Assembly: GCA_030917395.1 (NCBI GenBank)
Contig: JAUPUU010000501.1
Span: forward strand, 1-46,660
From: Cyanobacteriota bacterium erpe_2018_sw_21hr_WHONDRS-SW48-000092_B_bin.40
Lineage (GTDB): Bacteria; Cyanobacteriota; Vampirovibrionia; Obscuribacterales; Obscuribacteraceae
Reading direction: 5' to 3'
DNA: 46,660 nt
The notes beneath the pieces were generated by a model. The model saw only the letters and a list, made by a program, of their open reading frames with translations, was not told the DNA's origin and ran no database searches. A program made the position numbers and the translations under genes. This document shows positions 34,805 through 43,370 of the stretch, in pieces (positions within the stretch are counted from its first letter, which is position 1; the number at the start of each line of letters is the position of its first letter).

Positions 34805-37699
34805 ATGCAAATTACTAAAGAAGACCCCGTGCAAACTCTAGAAGCTCAATCTGAACAGGCGCCCCCAGTAAAGCGCAGCCCTTTGGTTGGGCCGACCTAC
34901 AACATGAATAAGAGAGTTGGAAAACCAAAATTCAATCCGAAGGTAAAAGTTAGTTCGACTATAAATCTCTCTCAGATGAGTGCTCTCAATTCTAATGCTA
35001 GCCTTGATTCTAATGTTAACTCCAAGCCAAATTTACTAGCTCGACATCCCTTGACTAAGGGGATGAAGGCCACAATTGCGACCATTACAGTAGCAGCCTC
35101 TCTCATTGGTGCGGTATCTACTATCTCAAGCTTTGCTAATTCTGTGGCACCAGTAATGGGGCCAGCCCCAGTGTTTGCAGTAGCTAAGGGTAGCGGCAAT
35201 GGCGCGGCTCATCTTGATCCTGATTTCGTTGCACCCCTTGCTGCTCTTGGTGCCGATGGTAAACCCATAGGCCAATGTCCTTTGAGTCATACATCGATGG
35301 ATGCAAAGTTAAGCGGCTATGTGGCGAGAGTGAATGTTACTCAGGTTTTCACGAACCCGTACAAAGAACGCATTGAAGCTGTGTACAGCTTCCCGCTCTC
35401 TGCTGATAGTGCCGTTGATGATATGACTATTAAAATCGGTAACCGCACAATTAAAGGAGAAATGAAGACTCGAGAAGCAGCCAGACAGATCTACGATAAT
35501 GCTAAAAATACTGGACACACTGCCGCTCTTCTTAATCAAGAGCGCACCAATATTTTTACGCAGCACGTAGCCAATATCGATCCAGGCAAGTCTATTGTCG
35601 TCGAGCTTTCTTATGTTGAGCTGCTCAAATTTGAGGATGGTAAATATACATTTGCCATGCCAACTACTATTGGTCCGCGATTCTTCCCTGGCACTAGCCC
35701 TAGTGTCGATACTAATTCTGATTCAAGTGCTGTTGCTGATGCAACATCCACTGTTGATGACTCCTCTTCAGTTAGCGCCTCTGCTGCTCTCTCGCAGGTA
35801 CTGTCGGGTGCTAATTTAGCGATTGGAGGAGCTAATCCGCAAGCTCGCACAGCGCCAGCTATAGCTTCGCAGAATCTCTCGATTAATGTTGACGTTAATG
35901 CTGGTATGCCTATCAAGAATATTAGCTCTAAGCTATTTCCAATCATGGTCGACAAGCAGAGTGCCAATCATTCAGTGGTATCACTGCAGAAGTCGCAGAA
36001 CTATCCCAATAAAGATTTTGTCTTGACCTACGAGTTAGAAAATCCGAATGCGCTTAAGAGTGGCTATCTTGCTTATCGAGATGATACTGCCAAAGATAAA
36101 GATGGTTATGCCACTTTCATGCTTCTGCCACCGGCAAAAGTCACACCAACCAATGCTGCGCCTAAAGAGATGATTTTCTTGATTGACTGCAGCGGATCGC
36201 AGAGTGGTCGGCCCATCGAGAAGGCTAAAGAGACATTGCACTATATCGTTAATCATATGAATCCTAATGATACTTTCCAGATTCTGGCCTTCAATGAGGA
36301 GGTTGCTACTTTGGCCGAGCGCCCAATCGGTGCCAGTATGGCGGGAAAATTGCAAGCTCATAACTTTATAAACCGTCTCAATGCTACAGGTGGCACCTGG
36401 ATGGGGCCCGCTGTTGAGCGAGTCTTGAAGCAGCAGAGTAAAGCCGGCGATGATCTTAAGCGTTTGCGCATAGTCACTTTTATGACCGATGGTTATGTCG
36501 GGAACGATGTCGAGATCATGAGCATGGTGCAAAAAGATAGAAAAGATTCTCGTTGGTTTACCTTCGGTACAGGTGATAGTGTCAATCGTTCTTTGATTGA
36601 TAATGTTGCAAGACTGGGAGGAGGCGAGGCCGACTTTGTACTGCTCAATAGCTCAGCTGAAGAGGTGGGCAAGAAGTTCTATTCGCGTATTGCGAGCCCT
36701 GCCCTTACTGATGTCAAATTGAAAGCTGAGGGTATTGAACTTTATGATGTCTATCCAGGAACTATGAGCGATGTTTGGGCCAATAAGCCACTTTATTTTA
36801 CAGCTCGTTATCGCGGCGCCGGTCAGGGCAAAGTCACGCTAACTGGTTATGCTAATGGACGTCCCTATCAGCAGGCATTAGCCGTGACGCTTCCGCTCAG
36901 AGATACTACTAACAGTGCCATAGAAAAAGTTTGGTCGAGACAGAAAATTGACTATTTGGCAGATCGAGACCTAGCTGGCTTATCTAGGGGTCTGGTTAGC
37001 CCTGGCATTAGAAAGGAAATCACTAAGGTGGCGCTAGATCACAAGTTGATGTCAGACTTTACATCTTTTGTGGCAGTAGATAGTGCTGTCTATGGTGGCA
37101 AGAGCATGCTAACTGTGCCTGTCGCCAGTATGCCGGTAGACGGTATGGACACAAGTGCTGCGCAGGCAGTCCCAGCGCAAACCACCATAGCGCCTACTCC
37201 ACTTCCAGCACCTGCATCTCCGCCACCTGCACCTGCATCAGTATCTGCTCAGGCTACAGCTCCGCTGCCAGCCAGTAGCGATATCCCGCCTATAAGCGGT
37301 GTCTACGATAATTTGCCTATTGCTCCAAATTCAGAAATTATGCAGGGCCAGAATTGTGCTATCTCACCAATTCTGCAAGGTGCCACCAATGGCACTATTG
37401 GGCCAGAAGGTGCCGGTGCGATTGTTGTGAATGGAGTAAATACTGCCGGTACTGTCCGAGTCAATAATATTGCTAACGCTGAGGCTACGGCAAATATTAT
37501 TGCCAATGCCATCGAGATACTCGGACTGGGCTGGGGAAGCATTACTGTGCTTGTTACCTTGATGCAAGGCCGCTCTGCATTTTACACAAGGAGAGGAAGA
37601 TTAATTGCTGCTGCGATCGCAATATTTATTGGTGTAGCTACACCAAGTGTTCTCAACATGTTTTTCCACGCACTGCAAGAAGGATGCCAATTTAACTAG
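34805..37699 (+). CDS. Membrane-anchored VIT and von Willebrand factor A domain protein
   Basis: The chosen start MQITKEDP (GAGG 8 bases upstream) gives 964 residues. A membrane segment (KATIATITVAASLIGAVSTI) lies near residue 90. A VIT domain follows at about 160-290 (VNVTQVFTNPYKERIEAVYS, then FPLSADSAVDDMTIKIGNR). The vWA domain at about 455-630 has the metal site DCSGS (Asp461) and TFMTDG. A Pro/Ala-rich linker precedes two C-terminal membrane segments. The architecture is that of inter-alpha-trypsin-inhibitor heavy-chain-like proteins and of bacterial sortase-target VIT proteins, but no sortase motif ends it and no sortase is nearby. Likely adhesion or complex assembly at the envelope. 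Confidence 0.9.
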   Translation: MQITKEDPVQTLEAQSEQAPPVKRSPLVGPTYNMNKRVGKPKFNPKVKVSSTINLSQMSALNSNASLDSNVNSKPNLLARHPLTKGMKATIATITVAASLIGAVSTISSFANSVAPVMGPAPVFAVAKGSGNGAAHLDPDFVAPLAALGADGKPIGQCPLSHTSMDAKLSGYVARVNVTQVFTNPYKERIEAVYSFPLSADSAVDDMTIKIGNRTIKGEMKTREAARQIYDNAKNTGHTAALLNQERTNIFTQHVANIDPGKSIVVELSYVELLKFEDGKYTFAMPTTIGPRFFPGTSPSVDTNSDSSAVADATSTVDDSSSVSASAALSQVLSGANLAIGGANPQARTAPAIASQNLSINVDVNAGMPIKNISSKLFPIMVDKQSANHSVVSLQKSQNYPNKDFVLTYELENPNALKSGYLAYRDDTAKDKDGYATFMLLPPAKVTPTNAAPKEMIFLIDCSGSQSGRPIEKAKETLHYIVNHMNPNDTFQILAFNEEVATLAERPIGASMAGKLQAHNFINRLNATGGTWMGPAVERVLKQQSKAGDDLKRLRIVTFMTDGYVGNDVEIMSMVQKDRKDSRWFTFGTGDSVNRSLIDNVARLGGGEADFVLLNSSAEEVGKKFYSRIASPALTDVKLKAEGIELYDVYPGTMSDVWANKPLYFTARYRGAGQGKVTLTGYANGRPYQQALAVTLPLRDTTNSAIEKVWSRQKIDYLADRDLAGLSRGLVSPGIRKEITKVALDHKLMSDFTSFVAVDSAVYGGKSMLTVPVASMPVDGMDTSAAQAVPAQTTIAPTPLPAPASPPPAPASVSAQATAPLPASSDIPPISGVYDNLPIAPNSEIMQGQNCAISPILQGATNGTIGPEGAGAIVVNGVNTAGTVRVNNIANAEATANIIANAIEILGLGWGSITVLVTLMQGRSAFYTRRGRLIAAAIAIFIGVATPSVLNMFFHALQEGCQFN

Positions 37700-37870
37700 C
37701 AGGTCAGTTTCTTAAATTTGCACGACTATGTGCAGCACGGGCGCGGGCAGTAATGTCCGCGCTTCGTTTTGCCTGGCTTTTATGTTATTTCGGCAAATGG
37801 TGGAGTTGTCGCTGCGGTGTGGCATAAAGTATTGGAGTCTATCTATCGTATCTTCAGTTTAGGTAGAAAA

Positions 37871-39574
37871 ATGATAACCACCAGAGTAAGCGACCGGTTT
37901 ATTACGTTTCCAGTTCACGATGTGGCTGCGGTAACGAATTCTATGGCAACCTGGAAGACCCATGAGGGAATTAATGCTCTGCTGCTTCAGTCAGAAGGAG
38001 ATGGCTGTCAGCCTATTCTCAGTTGCTCTGGATACAATTCTAAGACTGTCCGTCAGATTACCAATCACGCCCTTATCGAAGCGGTGCACATTGCATTTGC
38101 CGAGCATCGGCCCCTTTCTTTGTCCCCGGACATGCTCTGGATAACTATCATGCAAGGCGTTGCTCAGCATGTTCACAATAATCCCGAGCGTTTGCGCAAA
38201 AGATTGGTTTCTCATGAAGGCAAGGCGATAGTTGCCATTGGTGTTTCTGAATTTGACCCAGACTCGCCTGAGAGTGATTGGCAGGGTCTGATAGACAATT
38301 TGGGGGCGGCTCTGAAGGATAATATCGGCGAAACCTACGACCAGCTCATGGCTGACTTTAGTACCACTGGACCTCTTGAGCGAACTGTCTGCGCCATTAC
38401 AATACTCGATGCTTATGAAGCCTACTTTGAGTATGTGGTTACTTGTATCTGTGGAATCCCTTCAATTACTTTAGAGGGCTCGGTAGGTGATTGGCGGAAT
38501 CTGAGAGAGAAGATTGAGATATTGGCGCATTTTGAAATGGACTGGTGGCTTTCTAGTTTACGCCCCATTCTTGATCAGTTTGTGCGTGCTGCTGACGGAG
38601 ATATTGATTTAGAGTACTGGCAAAACATTTATAAACTGAAGAAAGCTTATGGCTGGGAGCGCATAAATGGTTGGATTGCCCGTTTGATTCCTTATATTCG
38701 GCACTATCAGACCGGCTCTTTCAACGTTGCTAATCCCCTTCTGGATGAGCCTTTCGTTATTGAGCCAGAGGCGGAACCTGCCACTGGCTATGGCTTGTTG
38801 TTTAATGTTCCAGGTCTAATATCGACTAGTCTTCCTAGCGGCCTTTCCCTTGTGCCTTTCAAATTTGAAGAAGGCTCGAGATCCAAGAACATGCAGCTCA
38901 TCGGTGGTTTTGTAGGCATTGAACAAGTTGGCGAAAAGCAGACGATTCGACCAAAGCTTGGCTGGGCTGTGCGAAATCTTGGAGGGATAGACGGTTTGCT
39001 TGCCTCTCTGAGTAAGAATTGTAGTGTCGCTCCGCCTCTAGAGCACGCAGAGTTCGAGAAGGAATTGCAGCGCTTGAGTAACCGCGCTAGTTTTGGTGGC
39101 ATGCCTCTGCCTGGCGAACTCAGTACTTTTTATCGAAAATGTGATGGTATTAAATACAGTGCACCATGGTCTGGAGCATTTCGTTCGATTGCTAAGTGTG
39201 AGCGAGTTTGTTTGCCCGGGCAAATTGACCACTATGCTAACGAAATGGAAGTAGTAAGGCAGAAGGGTCTTGAGGAGGGCCTAAGTCTTGAGGATTATTT
39301 GGAGCAAGAGAGAGAGGCTGAGCGCGAAGTCATGTGCGCTGATAACCGGAAATGGCTGGTTTTCTTCGATTTTCCTGATGGCACGTATTTGGCCGTAGAT
39401 CTGGAGCCCGGTCGTGGCGACTCTGATTCGGAGGATTCTACTTCTGATTGGTCCAGTGATTCTAGCCAAAATAAGGTGAGAAGAATTGACCCAGTAGCTC
39501 GTACTACTCAGGTTGTCTTTGGCAGTGTGAAAGAGGCGCTAAGCGGATTGATTGCTGGCAACGGTTGTCTTTGA
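37871..39574 (+). CDS. DUF4419 protein with a C-terminal SUKH-like domain
   Basis: The start MITTRVSD has TTTAGG upstream and gives 567 residues; an earlier TTG adds 34. Residues 60-340 match DUF4419: LSPDMLWITIMQGVAQHVHN, ERTVCAITILDAYEAYFEYV and CGIPSITLEGSVGDWRNL. DUF4419 is known mainly from fungi and scattered bacteria, with unknown function. The last 180 residues look like a SMI1/KNR4 (SUKH) domain: LPGELSTFYRKCDGIKYS at the start and WLVFFDFPDGTYLAVDLEPG in the middle, with an acidic Ser/Asp insertion (DSEDSTSDWSSDSS). SUKH proteins often are immunity proteins to contact-dependent toxins, but no toxin gene is adjacent. Confidence 0.85.
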   Translation: MITTRVSDRFITFPVHDVAAVTNSMATWKTHEGINALLLQSEGDGCQPILSCSGYNSKTVRQITNHALIEAVHIAFAEHRPLSLSPDMLWITIMQGVAQHVHNNPERLRKRLVSHEGKAIVAIGVSEFDPDSPESDWQGLIDNLGAALKDNIGETYDQLMADFSTTGPLERTVCAITILDAYEAYFEYVVTCICGIPSITLEGSVGDWRNLREKIEILAHFEMDWWLSSLRPILDQFVRAADGDIDLEYWQNIYKLKKAYGWERINGWIARLIPYIRHYQTGSFNVANPLLDEPFVIEPEAEPATGYGLLFNVPGLISTSLPSGLSLVPFKFEEGSRSKNMQLIGGFVGIEQVGEKQTIRPKLGWAVRNLGGIDGLLASLSKNCSVAPPLEHAEFEKELQRLSNRASFGGMPLPGELSTFYRKCDGIKYSAPWSGAFRSIAKCERVCLPGQIDHYANEMEVVRQKGLEEGLSLEDYLEQEREAEREVMCADNRKWLVFFDFPDGTYLAVDLEPGRGDSDSEDSTSDWSSDSSQNKVRRIDPVARTTQVVFGSVKEALSGLIAGNGCL

Positions 39575-39653
39575 ATTAACTCTGCTGCTCGGATCTGCCA
39601 GGATTTACCAAATGGGGTTGATGAGGCCATCTAAACCTTAGTGCTGGTAAAAG

Positions 39654-40611
39654 CTATTGGTCCGACAAAGTTTCATTCTCTATCGCCATGCGACGCTCTT
39701 CTACTTCGGCAATCATAGCGGCCCTGGTTGTCTTGTGCCACTTTTGTTCCCGTTCTGGTTCGTATCCGAAAAAGGCCCAAGGTGCGCGTTTGCGTAAGCT
39801 CACACCTATGTAGTCAAAGTCGTCGGATGGAAGATAAACTTGGGTGTATTTGCCGCTGCTATCGCAGATTATAAGGCCGTTTGATTTGTCTACAGGTACA
39901 CCATACACGTGATTTCTAGTAACTTGTGGATAGATCCAAACCAGCTCTTTGACGCTTCTTATTTCTAGGCCAGACAGTTTGCTGGTTATAAGCCAGTTTG
40001 GGGTCAGCCACAGCATAGAGCATCTAAATACGTTTTCGCCCTTACTCAGCTCTTCTTCTATTTCGGATAAGACCGTTGGTGCATCGCCAAAGCGATTGAG
40101 AGATTTAAGATTCGGATTTTGAAACTTGTTGAGCAGGCGGGATAATGCTTTTAGTGTGAGTGCTGTTCCCGCGATGAGCAGTGGCATGAAGAACAGAAGA
40201 ACAAAATAGCCACCCCAGTTAAATCTTGTTGCATCAATTAGTAAGGGCAACAATTGTGTTCTAAGTTTTGGATCTTGTTTGAGCTTCGCGACCACATTCT
40301 CTAGTTCCTCTGGGGTACTTATTAGAGCTCCAGCAATGCTCGGATCTTTTGAGCTTTTCTTTTTTCTCCTGCCAGACTGGGTCGCTAACTCTTGAGCCTC
40401 TAGTGCAAATATAGTAGCGAAGGAGTTTAGACGGATTTTGTATCTTAATTACTTCATCTGGTGTCATAGCGACAGGCCCAAGGATTTCATTGAGGTTTGT
40501 GCGGGCCGTTAAAACGAGGAACGCGCAACTCACTACCGCAACAAAGCTTCCTGCCACTAACATATTGATGTTGCCGCGTTTTAGCTGTTTAGAGATTGTG
40601 TCGTCTCGCAT
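39654..40611 (-). pseudogene. Frameshifted two-segment membrane protein
   Basis: Two overlapping frames on the minus strand appear to be one gene. The first (from 40611) gives an N-terminal membrane segment (MLVAGSFVAVVSCAFLVL) and IQNPSKLLRYYI; the second (ending at 39654) gives a second membrane pair region (YFVLLFFMPLLIAGTALTL) and a soluble tail. Removing one base from the run of six A (minus strand, 40360-40365) joins them smoothly as QEKKKSSKDPSIAGALISTP. The joined protein would have about 318 residues, with a small-domain/membrane/small-domain plan. A homopolymer sequencing error, a true mutation or transcript slippage are all possible. Function unknown. Confidence 0.7.
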
Positions 40612-40711
40612 GACTCATACCTCAGGTTGTTGGTCAGTATTCCCGTTTGCTGGAAGCTTTATACGATAGAGCCTGAAGCTATTTGGTAATACCTCGGTGT
40701 ACAATGCACTA

Positions 40712-41566
40712 ATGCTTCACACCTTGACGATAGCTACTGTTTCCCGGTCTTGCCGATTGCTAATGGCTGCTTGGGGAAGCCTTGTCTTGATCTCTGCTCT
40801 GGCTGGGGAGAGTTCAATAGCCAGTGAATCCACAGGCCAAGTTGAGAATGTTCATTCCGATGCAAGTTCTGATGCAAGTGCCGAAGTGAAAGGCGCAGGG
40901 AGCCTACCTCATGAGCAAAGAACTCTCGCTGAACTCTGGCAGGCGTATACCAAAATGTCTCCTCAACTCTTATTGGTTACTGAGATACTGAAGAAGCGTG
41001 GCTGGGCTGATGATAAGATTGCTGATTTTTTAGCGAATCCATACCCGGTGGATGGGGGCGAAGGGCAACGCTCGGGGTTTGGTCAGTCTACTATGGCGCT
41101 TACCGATCCTAACTTTGAGCCGACCTATCCGGTGTTGAATGATTCGAGGCCAAGTTATCTTAGGGTTGGTCGTGCCAAAACTCTTACCTGTAATTCTGTA
41201 AGTATTCTTGCACCGGTGAGATCGATTTCGCGGGCTGAGAGCGCGGCTGCAATGAGTTCCCAGACGGAGCTGCTTTTGCTTTGTCACATGGTCAGGTCTG
41301 AAGCTGAATTTTTCGCTAGCTATGTGCAAAATTTCCGCGCAATGCAATCGCTCCAATCACTTCGGGGCATCAAGGATAGCTCAAGTGAGGAGAAGGGGAA
41401 GCTGACTATTGATCAGTTTGAGCGCCTTAAGGCTATGCAGGCTGAATACAAGTCGTCTCGCGCTATGCTGGTTGCTAGAATTGGTGAAAAAGCTGCTTTG
41501 AAGTTTGATGATCAGTTGCAGATTGGATCTTCCTCCCCTTCGTCTAAGCCGAGTGAGAAGAAATGA
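40712..41566 (+). CDS. Exported protein of unknown function
   Basis: From the ATG at 40712 the protein has 284 residues; a GTG five codons upstream is in frame, and neither has a clear ribosome binding site. A hydrophobic segment (LLMAAWGSLVLISALAGE) acts as signal. The mature part is polar, with a helical stretch (LAELWQAYTKMSPQLLLVTE), a Pro-rich middle and a helical C-terminal half ending in a Ser/Lys-rich tail. I see no known motif. It is divergent from the frameshifted gene, with 100 bases between. Confidence 0.65.
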   Translation: MLHTLTIATVSRSCRLLMAAWGSLVLISALAGESSIASESTGQVENVHSDASSDASAEVKGAGSLPHEQRTLAELWQAYTKMSPQLLLVTEILKKRGWADDKIADFLANPYPVDGGEGQRSGFGQSTMALTDPNFEPTYPVLNDSRPSYLRVGRAKTLTCNSVSILAPVRSISRAESAAAMSSQTELLLLCHMVRSEAEFFASYVQNFRAMQSLQSLRGIKDSSSEEKGKLTIDQFERLKAMQAEYKSSRAMLVARIGEKAALKFDDQLQIGSSSPSSKPSEKK

Positions 41567-41903
41567 TTTTTGTACCCTTGCGATCTTATTCCAGTCATGG
41601 TAATGTCGTCATATGAACAAGCAAATGACACTATCATTAAGCACTTATCGGCGCCGCTCATATTGAGGCTAGGCGTTGGTCGTCGTGCGTGTGTTGTTCA
41701 AATAGATTTATTTTTTAGAATATCCGCTTATGACGACTGTCTGGCTCTAATTGTGTGCCGTTAGGCAAATACATGTGGCGCTAAATATGGTGCCGCTATA
41801 GAGGAGCGCGAATTCGCGTTTATTATTTCACGAACTTGTGTTCGTGATTACTGACGCGCTCATGTGTATGGGAATTCACATGCTCGTGAACGTGAGCATC
41901 CAT
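41567..41903. other. Intergenic region with a cluster of hairpins before tRNA-Tyr
   Basis: No convincing gene is present; the one short frame has no ribosome binding site. From 41810 there are several inverted repeats in a row: CGCGAATTCGCG, the perfect 8-bp TCACGAAC/GTTCGTGA (41828-41847, loop TTGT), CATGTG/CACATG (41861-41882) and TGCTC/GAGCA (41881-41898). The last ends 5 bases before the tRNA. Confidence 0.6.
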
Positions 41904-41986
41904 CGGCGGATGGCAGAGGGGTCGATTGCGCCTGCCTGTAGAGCAGGACTGTAAAAAGCACGTAGGTTCAAATCCTACTCCGCCGA
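41904..41986 (+). tRNA. tRNA-Tyr(GTA)
   Basis: An 83-base tRNA with all stems: CGGCGGA/TCCGCCG acceptor, CCTGC/GCAGG anticodon stem with loop CTGTAGA (GTA at 41938-41940), a 14-base variable arm as in bacterial tRNA-Tyr, and GTAGG/CCTAC T stem with a standard TTCAAAT loop. U8 and A73 are present; CCA is not encoded. The first pair is C1:G72, whereas bacterial tRNA-Tyr normally has G1:C72. It is on the opposite strand from the array 589 bases away. Confidence 0.88.
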
Positions 41987-42054
41987 AATTTTACAATCTC
42001 AGTAGTGCTAAACTAGCGCTTCACCTGCAATCTTGCGTTTGGGAGAAGCATATC

Positions 42055-42570
42055 GTGGCTATGAGCTTTAAAGATCTGATTCAGAATATTCTGACTGAGC
42101 ATCATGTTCTTTTGCGCAGAGAGCTTCCTCGCCTTGAGTTGCTGCTGGGTGAAATAACCTCTGAATTTGGTGCTCAGAATCAGAAGTTGTGTGAAGCATT
42201 TGAGACCTTCAAGAAAGTGAAATCTAAAATTGAGATTCATCTCGGTGACGAAGAGCAGTTTCTCTTTCCCGCTTGCCTTAAACTTGAAAATATTGAAGTC
42301 GCTAGTCAATCAATTGACGAAGTGACTGCAGGGCCTAACTTGCTTGAGCGCCTTGTCGAGATGGAAAGCGAGCATGAGAATTCTGGTAAAGCTTTTGAAG
42401 CGATACTGGCAGTGGTGAAGTCTATTGCAGCCGATGACGATCGAGCTGATGGAATTTGTCATCAATTTGTTGCTGGTCTTGCTGTAGTCATTGCCGATCT
42501 AAAAGTGCACGTGCAGAAGGAAAATGAGCAAGTGCATCCGCGCGCAAGACAGTTGCTGTCTCAATTGTAA
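42055..42570 (+). CDS. Hemerythrin-like (HHE) di-iron protein
   Basis: The GTG at 42055 with GGGAGA 8 bases upstream is preferred, giving 171 residues; the ATG two codons later is possible, and longer frames read through the tRNA-Tyr. It is a four-helix bundle with ligands typical of hemerythrin HHE domains: TEHHVLLRREL in helix 1, IEIHLGDEEQFLFP in helix 2, ESEHENSG in helix 3 and HVQKENEQVHP in helix 4. Such proteins bind O2, NO or sense redox state, or repair Fe-S centres (the RIC/YtfE type). It ends 4 bases before the tRNA array, convergent with it. Confidence 0.9.
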   Translation: MAMSFKDLIQNILTEHHVLLRRELPRLELLLGEITSEFGAQNQKLCEAFETFKKVKSKIEIHLGDEEQFLFPACLKLENIEVASQSIDEVTAGPNLLERLVEMESEHENSGKAFEAILAVVKSIAADDDRADGICHQFVAGLAVVIADLKVHVQKENEQVHPRARQLLSQL

Positions 42571-42574
42571 AATT

Positions 42575-42654
42575 CGGAACAGGTAGGAATCGAACCTACT
42601 AGGCTATTGGCCTGACTCTCTAGCAAAGAGTTTGCCCCCATGGGCCACTGTTCC
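42575..42654 (-). tRNA. tRNA-Ser(GCT)
   Basis: GGAACAG/CTGTTCC acceptor, ACTCT/AGAGT anticodon stem with loop TTGCTAG, variable arm AGGC/GCCT, and GTAGG/CCTAC T stem with standard TTCGATT. G73, no CCA. It has only 80 bases because the D arm is very short (GCC, six-base loop, GGC), against about 86-93 in normal serine tRNAs. Last tRNA in the transcribed order. Confidence 0.85.
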
Positions 42655-42658
42655 TAAA

Positions 42659-42743
42659 TGGAGGAGACGGTATGGACTCGCACCTACAACCCTGTCGGGC
42701 ACTTGTTTTCAAGACAAGCTCCTCATCTAGCCGGATCGTCTCC
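42659..42743 (-). tRNA. tRNA-Ser(TGA), non-standard
   Basis: GGAGACG/CGTCTCC acceptor, CTTGT/ACAAG anticodon stem with loop CTTGAAA, and a CCC/GGG variable arm. Deviations: the junction after the acceptor reads AT instead of U8-N9, the T loop is TGCGAGT (G55), the D loop has AG where GG belongs, the T-stem 3' strand has an extra A (CC-A-TAC), and the discriminator is T. CCA is encoded. Confidence 0.75.
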
Positions 42744-42749
42744 ATAAAT

Positions 42750-42825
42750 TGGCACCAGTGACGGAATTCGAATCCGCATTACTCCCGTGACAGGGGAGCG
42801 TCCTAAACCGTTAGACGACACCGGT
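42750..42825 (-). tRNA. tRNA-Asp(GTC)
   Basis: A normal tRNA: ACCGGTG/CACTGGT, D arm GTCT/GGAC with loop AACGGTTTA, anticodon loop CTGTCAC, T loop TTCGAAT, G73 and encoded CCA. It serves as an in-array control with G18, G19 and U55 all present. Confidence 0.93.
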
Positions 42826-42831
42826 ATATAA

Positions 42832-42904
42832 AGTGTACTGATGGATTTGCACCATCGCATGACTGGTTTGCAATCAGTTGCCTTGCTATCTTGGCTAAGT
42901 ACAC
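42832..42904 (-). tRNA. tRNA-Cys(GCA), A18/G55 type
   Basis: GTGTACT/AGTACAC acceptor, U73 as required for cysteine, anticodon loop TTGCAAA closed by an A:C mismatch, T arm GATGG/CCATC. The T loop is TGCAAAT and the D loop contains AGCA in place of GGNA. No CCA encoded. Confidence 0.88.
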
Positions 42905-42932
42905 AGAGCTTTCTACAAACGCAATGAAAAAA

Positions 42933-43007
42933 TGGTGGCCGAGGATTGAATCGAACAATCGCTACAACTCTTATCGGGAGCTTGTTTTACCACTAAACTA
43001 CACGGCC
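42933..43007 (-). tRNA. tRNA-Ile(GAT) with C33
   Basis: GGCCGTG/CTCGGCC acceptor with a T:T mismatch at pair 6-67, D arm GTTT/AAAC with GG, T loop TTCGATT, A73 and CCA. The anticodon loop is CCGATAA, so position 33 is C, not the near-universal U. Confidence 0.85.
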
Positions 43008-43292
43008 ATTTAATCCGGCTATATAATTCGTGGACTAATATTTGTTGAGGTTTCATTTCTAAGTGCTCCTGAGGCATTCAATAGGCAGATATTCGCGCAT
43101 GTATTTGCGCTGGCATCTGAGGGCGACCAGTAAGGCTGGGAGCCACTCATCTGTCTATCTGAATGTTGGAGAACCACTTTCATTGGAAATAATTTCCTGT
43201 ACCTTTCAACTTTTTTCAGCATAACACACCTACGAAAAAGCGCGAAATATTTTCTGAATGTAATTTTGCAAAATAAATTGCATCTTCGAAAA
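43008..43292. other. 285-base gap inside the tRNA array
   Basis: No tRNA, gene or strong hairpin could be recognised. The short frames here have no ribosome binding site. It splits the array into a four-or-five gene group and the promoter-proximal group. Confidence 0.5.
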
Positions 43293-43367
43293 TGGTTCCA
43301 CTAGCTGGATTTGCACCAACATCACTCCAGTCATGAGCTGAATGTCTTACTGTTAGACGATAGTGGA
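43293..43367 (-). tRNA. tRNA-Met(CAT), A18/G55 type
   Basis: TCCACTA/TAGTGGA acceptor, D arm GTCT/AGAC, anticodon loop CTCATGA, A73 and CCA. It lacks the three G:C pairs of an initiator, so it is elongator Met or an Ile2 tRNA whose C34 becomes lysidine. The T loop is TGCAAAT and the D loop is AACAGTA. Confidence 0.88.
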
Positions 43368-43370
43368 AAA

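Noticed and set aside
40354..40368. Programmed -1 frameshift at A AAA AAG
   Set aside because: The slippery heptamer is in the wrong frame: it would move ribosomes from the downstream frame to the upstream one, while a +1 or -2 shift is needed.
41570..41764. 64-residue plus-strand frame after the exported unknown gene
   Set aside because: No ribosome binding site; starts right after a stop codon and has no homology-like features.
41926..42054. N-terminal extension of the hemerythrin-like frame
   Set aside because: It reads through the tRNA-Tyr gene; a GTG with a good ribosome binding site starts at 42055.
43019..43222. 67-residue minus-strand frame within the array gap
   Set aside because: No ribosome binding site and no protein-like composition.
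43008..43292. An additional degenerate tRNA in the array gap
   Set aside because: I found no pair of T-arm and acceptor sequences that fold.
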